From assembly GCA_019244985.1 (NCBI GenBank), contig JAFASB010000241.1, forward strand, positions 1 to 7,155: 7,155 bases of DNA, given 5' to 3'. The DNA is from Acidimicrobiia bacterium (GTDB taxonomy: Bacteria > Actinomycetota > Acidimicrobiia > Acidimicrobiales > AC-14). Below, one piece after another: positions 6,908-7,155 of the stretch; positions within the stretch are counted from its first letter, which is position 1; the number at the start of each line of letters is the position of its first letter. The notes under the pieces are model-generated. The model was given only the letters and a program-made list of their open reading frames with translations. It ran no database searches and was not told the DNA's origin. A program made the position numbers and the translations under genes.

Positions 6908-7155
6908 TTACGTCCGGCGGATGGCGAGGATGGCCACGTCGTCGCGCAGCGGACCGCTGGAGAACTCACGCGCTGCCTGGAGCAACGACTTGGTGAGCAC
7001 CTGGGCTTCGATCCCCGTGTCTCGGCGCACGGCGGTGGCGATGCGGTCCTCGCCGAAGAGCTGCTCACCGGCGCGGGCCTCGGCCAGGCCGTCGGTGTAC
7101 ATCAGCACCAGGTCGCCGGCCGCGAGCTCGATCTCGCGGCTGATGAAGTTGGCCC
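6908..7155 (-). CDS. SpoIIE/RsbU-type PP2C serine/threonine phosphatase, C-terminal fragment
   Basis: The last 81 residues of a gene whose start lies beyond the right window edge. The sequence LAAGDLVLMYTDGLAEARAG followed by LFGEDRI and LRDDVAILAIRR is the end of the SpoIIE/RsbU PP2C domain. It includes the metal-binding Asp of YTDG (residue 21 of the fragment) and the Asp pair of the DDVAIL strand (71-72). Enzymes of this class dephosphorylate STAS anti-anti-sigma factors, freeing them to capture anti-sigma kinases. Upstream sensor domains (PAS, GAF, response regulator or HAMP) are common but cannot be seen here. The stop is only 4 nt before the carboxylase GTG, so the two genes look co-transcribed. 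The two STAS proteins at 2564-3279 are possible substrates by family, but this is inference. Confidence 0.9.
   Translation of the reverse strand, partial: ANFISREIELAAGDLVLMYTDGLAEARAGEQLFGEDRIATAVRRDTGIEAQVLTKSLLQAAREFSSGPLRDDVAILAIRRT

Noticed and set aside
5254..6996. Plus-strand open frame of 580 codons antisense to the carboxylase and lyase
   Set aside because: It mirrors well-identified minus-strand genes. Long antisense frames are expected in GC-rich coding DNA, and the translation is low-complexity (Arg/Asp/Gly/Val-rich) with no recognisable domain.
6904..7068. N-terminal extension of the carboxylase to an upstream start at 7068
   Set aside because: The extra 55 residues are Ser/Arg/Pro-rich and out of frame with the phosphatase domain that clearly occupies the same bases. 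The GTG at 6903, just after the phosphatase stop, gives a normal family length.

Overview
The window is a GC-rich piece of bacterial chromosome, very probably from an actinobacterium. The evidence is a WhiB-family iron-sulfur regulator (a family essentially confined to Actinomycetota), frequent GTG starts, a tRNA gene without an encoded CCA end, and strong G/C bias at third codon positions. The mix of a WhiB next to lon, a lone Flp pilin, STAS/SpoIIE-type partner-switching proteins and an acyl-CoA carboxylase would suit an uncultured Acidimicrobiia-like lineage, but that placement is inference.

Layout. Minus strand 1-1815: the first 605 codons of Lon protease, cut by the window edge just inside the protease domain. 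Minus 1891-2118: a 75-aa WhiB protein 75 nt upstream of lon. A 147-nt divergent intergenic region (2119-2265) carries a good CRP/FNR-type palindrome and separates whiB from a plus-strand Flp-type prepilin (2266-2469). A perfect 15-bp hairpin (2500-2544) lies between the pilin and a convergent minus-strand pair of paralogous STAS anti-anti-sigma proteins (2564-3279/3318). Divergent from that pair, plus strand 3434-3832 encodes a SnoaL/NTF2-like protein. It is followed by a tiny zinc-ribbon gene (3937-4095) whose only well-placed initiation codon is ACG. From the right edge a compact minus-strand block reads: SpoIIE/PP2C phosphatase C-terminus (7155-6908), acyl-CoA carboxylase beta subunit (6903-5389), HMG-CoA lyase family protein (5383-4514), zinc-ribbon membrane protein (4514-4224), then tRNA-Pro(GGG) (4214-4141). 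No gene-free stretch exceeds 300 nt.

How the genes work together. The carboxylase and lyase look like two steps of leucine/isovalerate-type catabolism (methylcrotonyl-CoA carboxylation and HMG-CoA cleavage). The lyase, however, has Ser where the classical catalytic Cys sits, so its exact substrate is open. The two STAS proteins and the phosphatase belong to the same type of regulatory circuit (kinase / antagonist / phosphatase partner switching), but they lie in different transcription units and no kinase is visible. Lon (proteolysis), WhiB (redox or NO-responsive transcription) and the pilin are otherwise independent functions.

Most of the window is recognisable chromosomal gene content. 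The items most worth a second look are the ACG-start zinc-ribbon gene, the CRP-like site placed about 42 nt upstream of the whiB GTG, the Cys-to-Ser lyase, and the tightly packed phosphatase-carboxylase-lyase-zinc ribbon-tRNA block.
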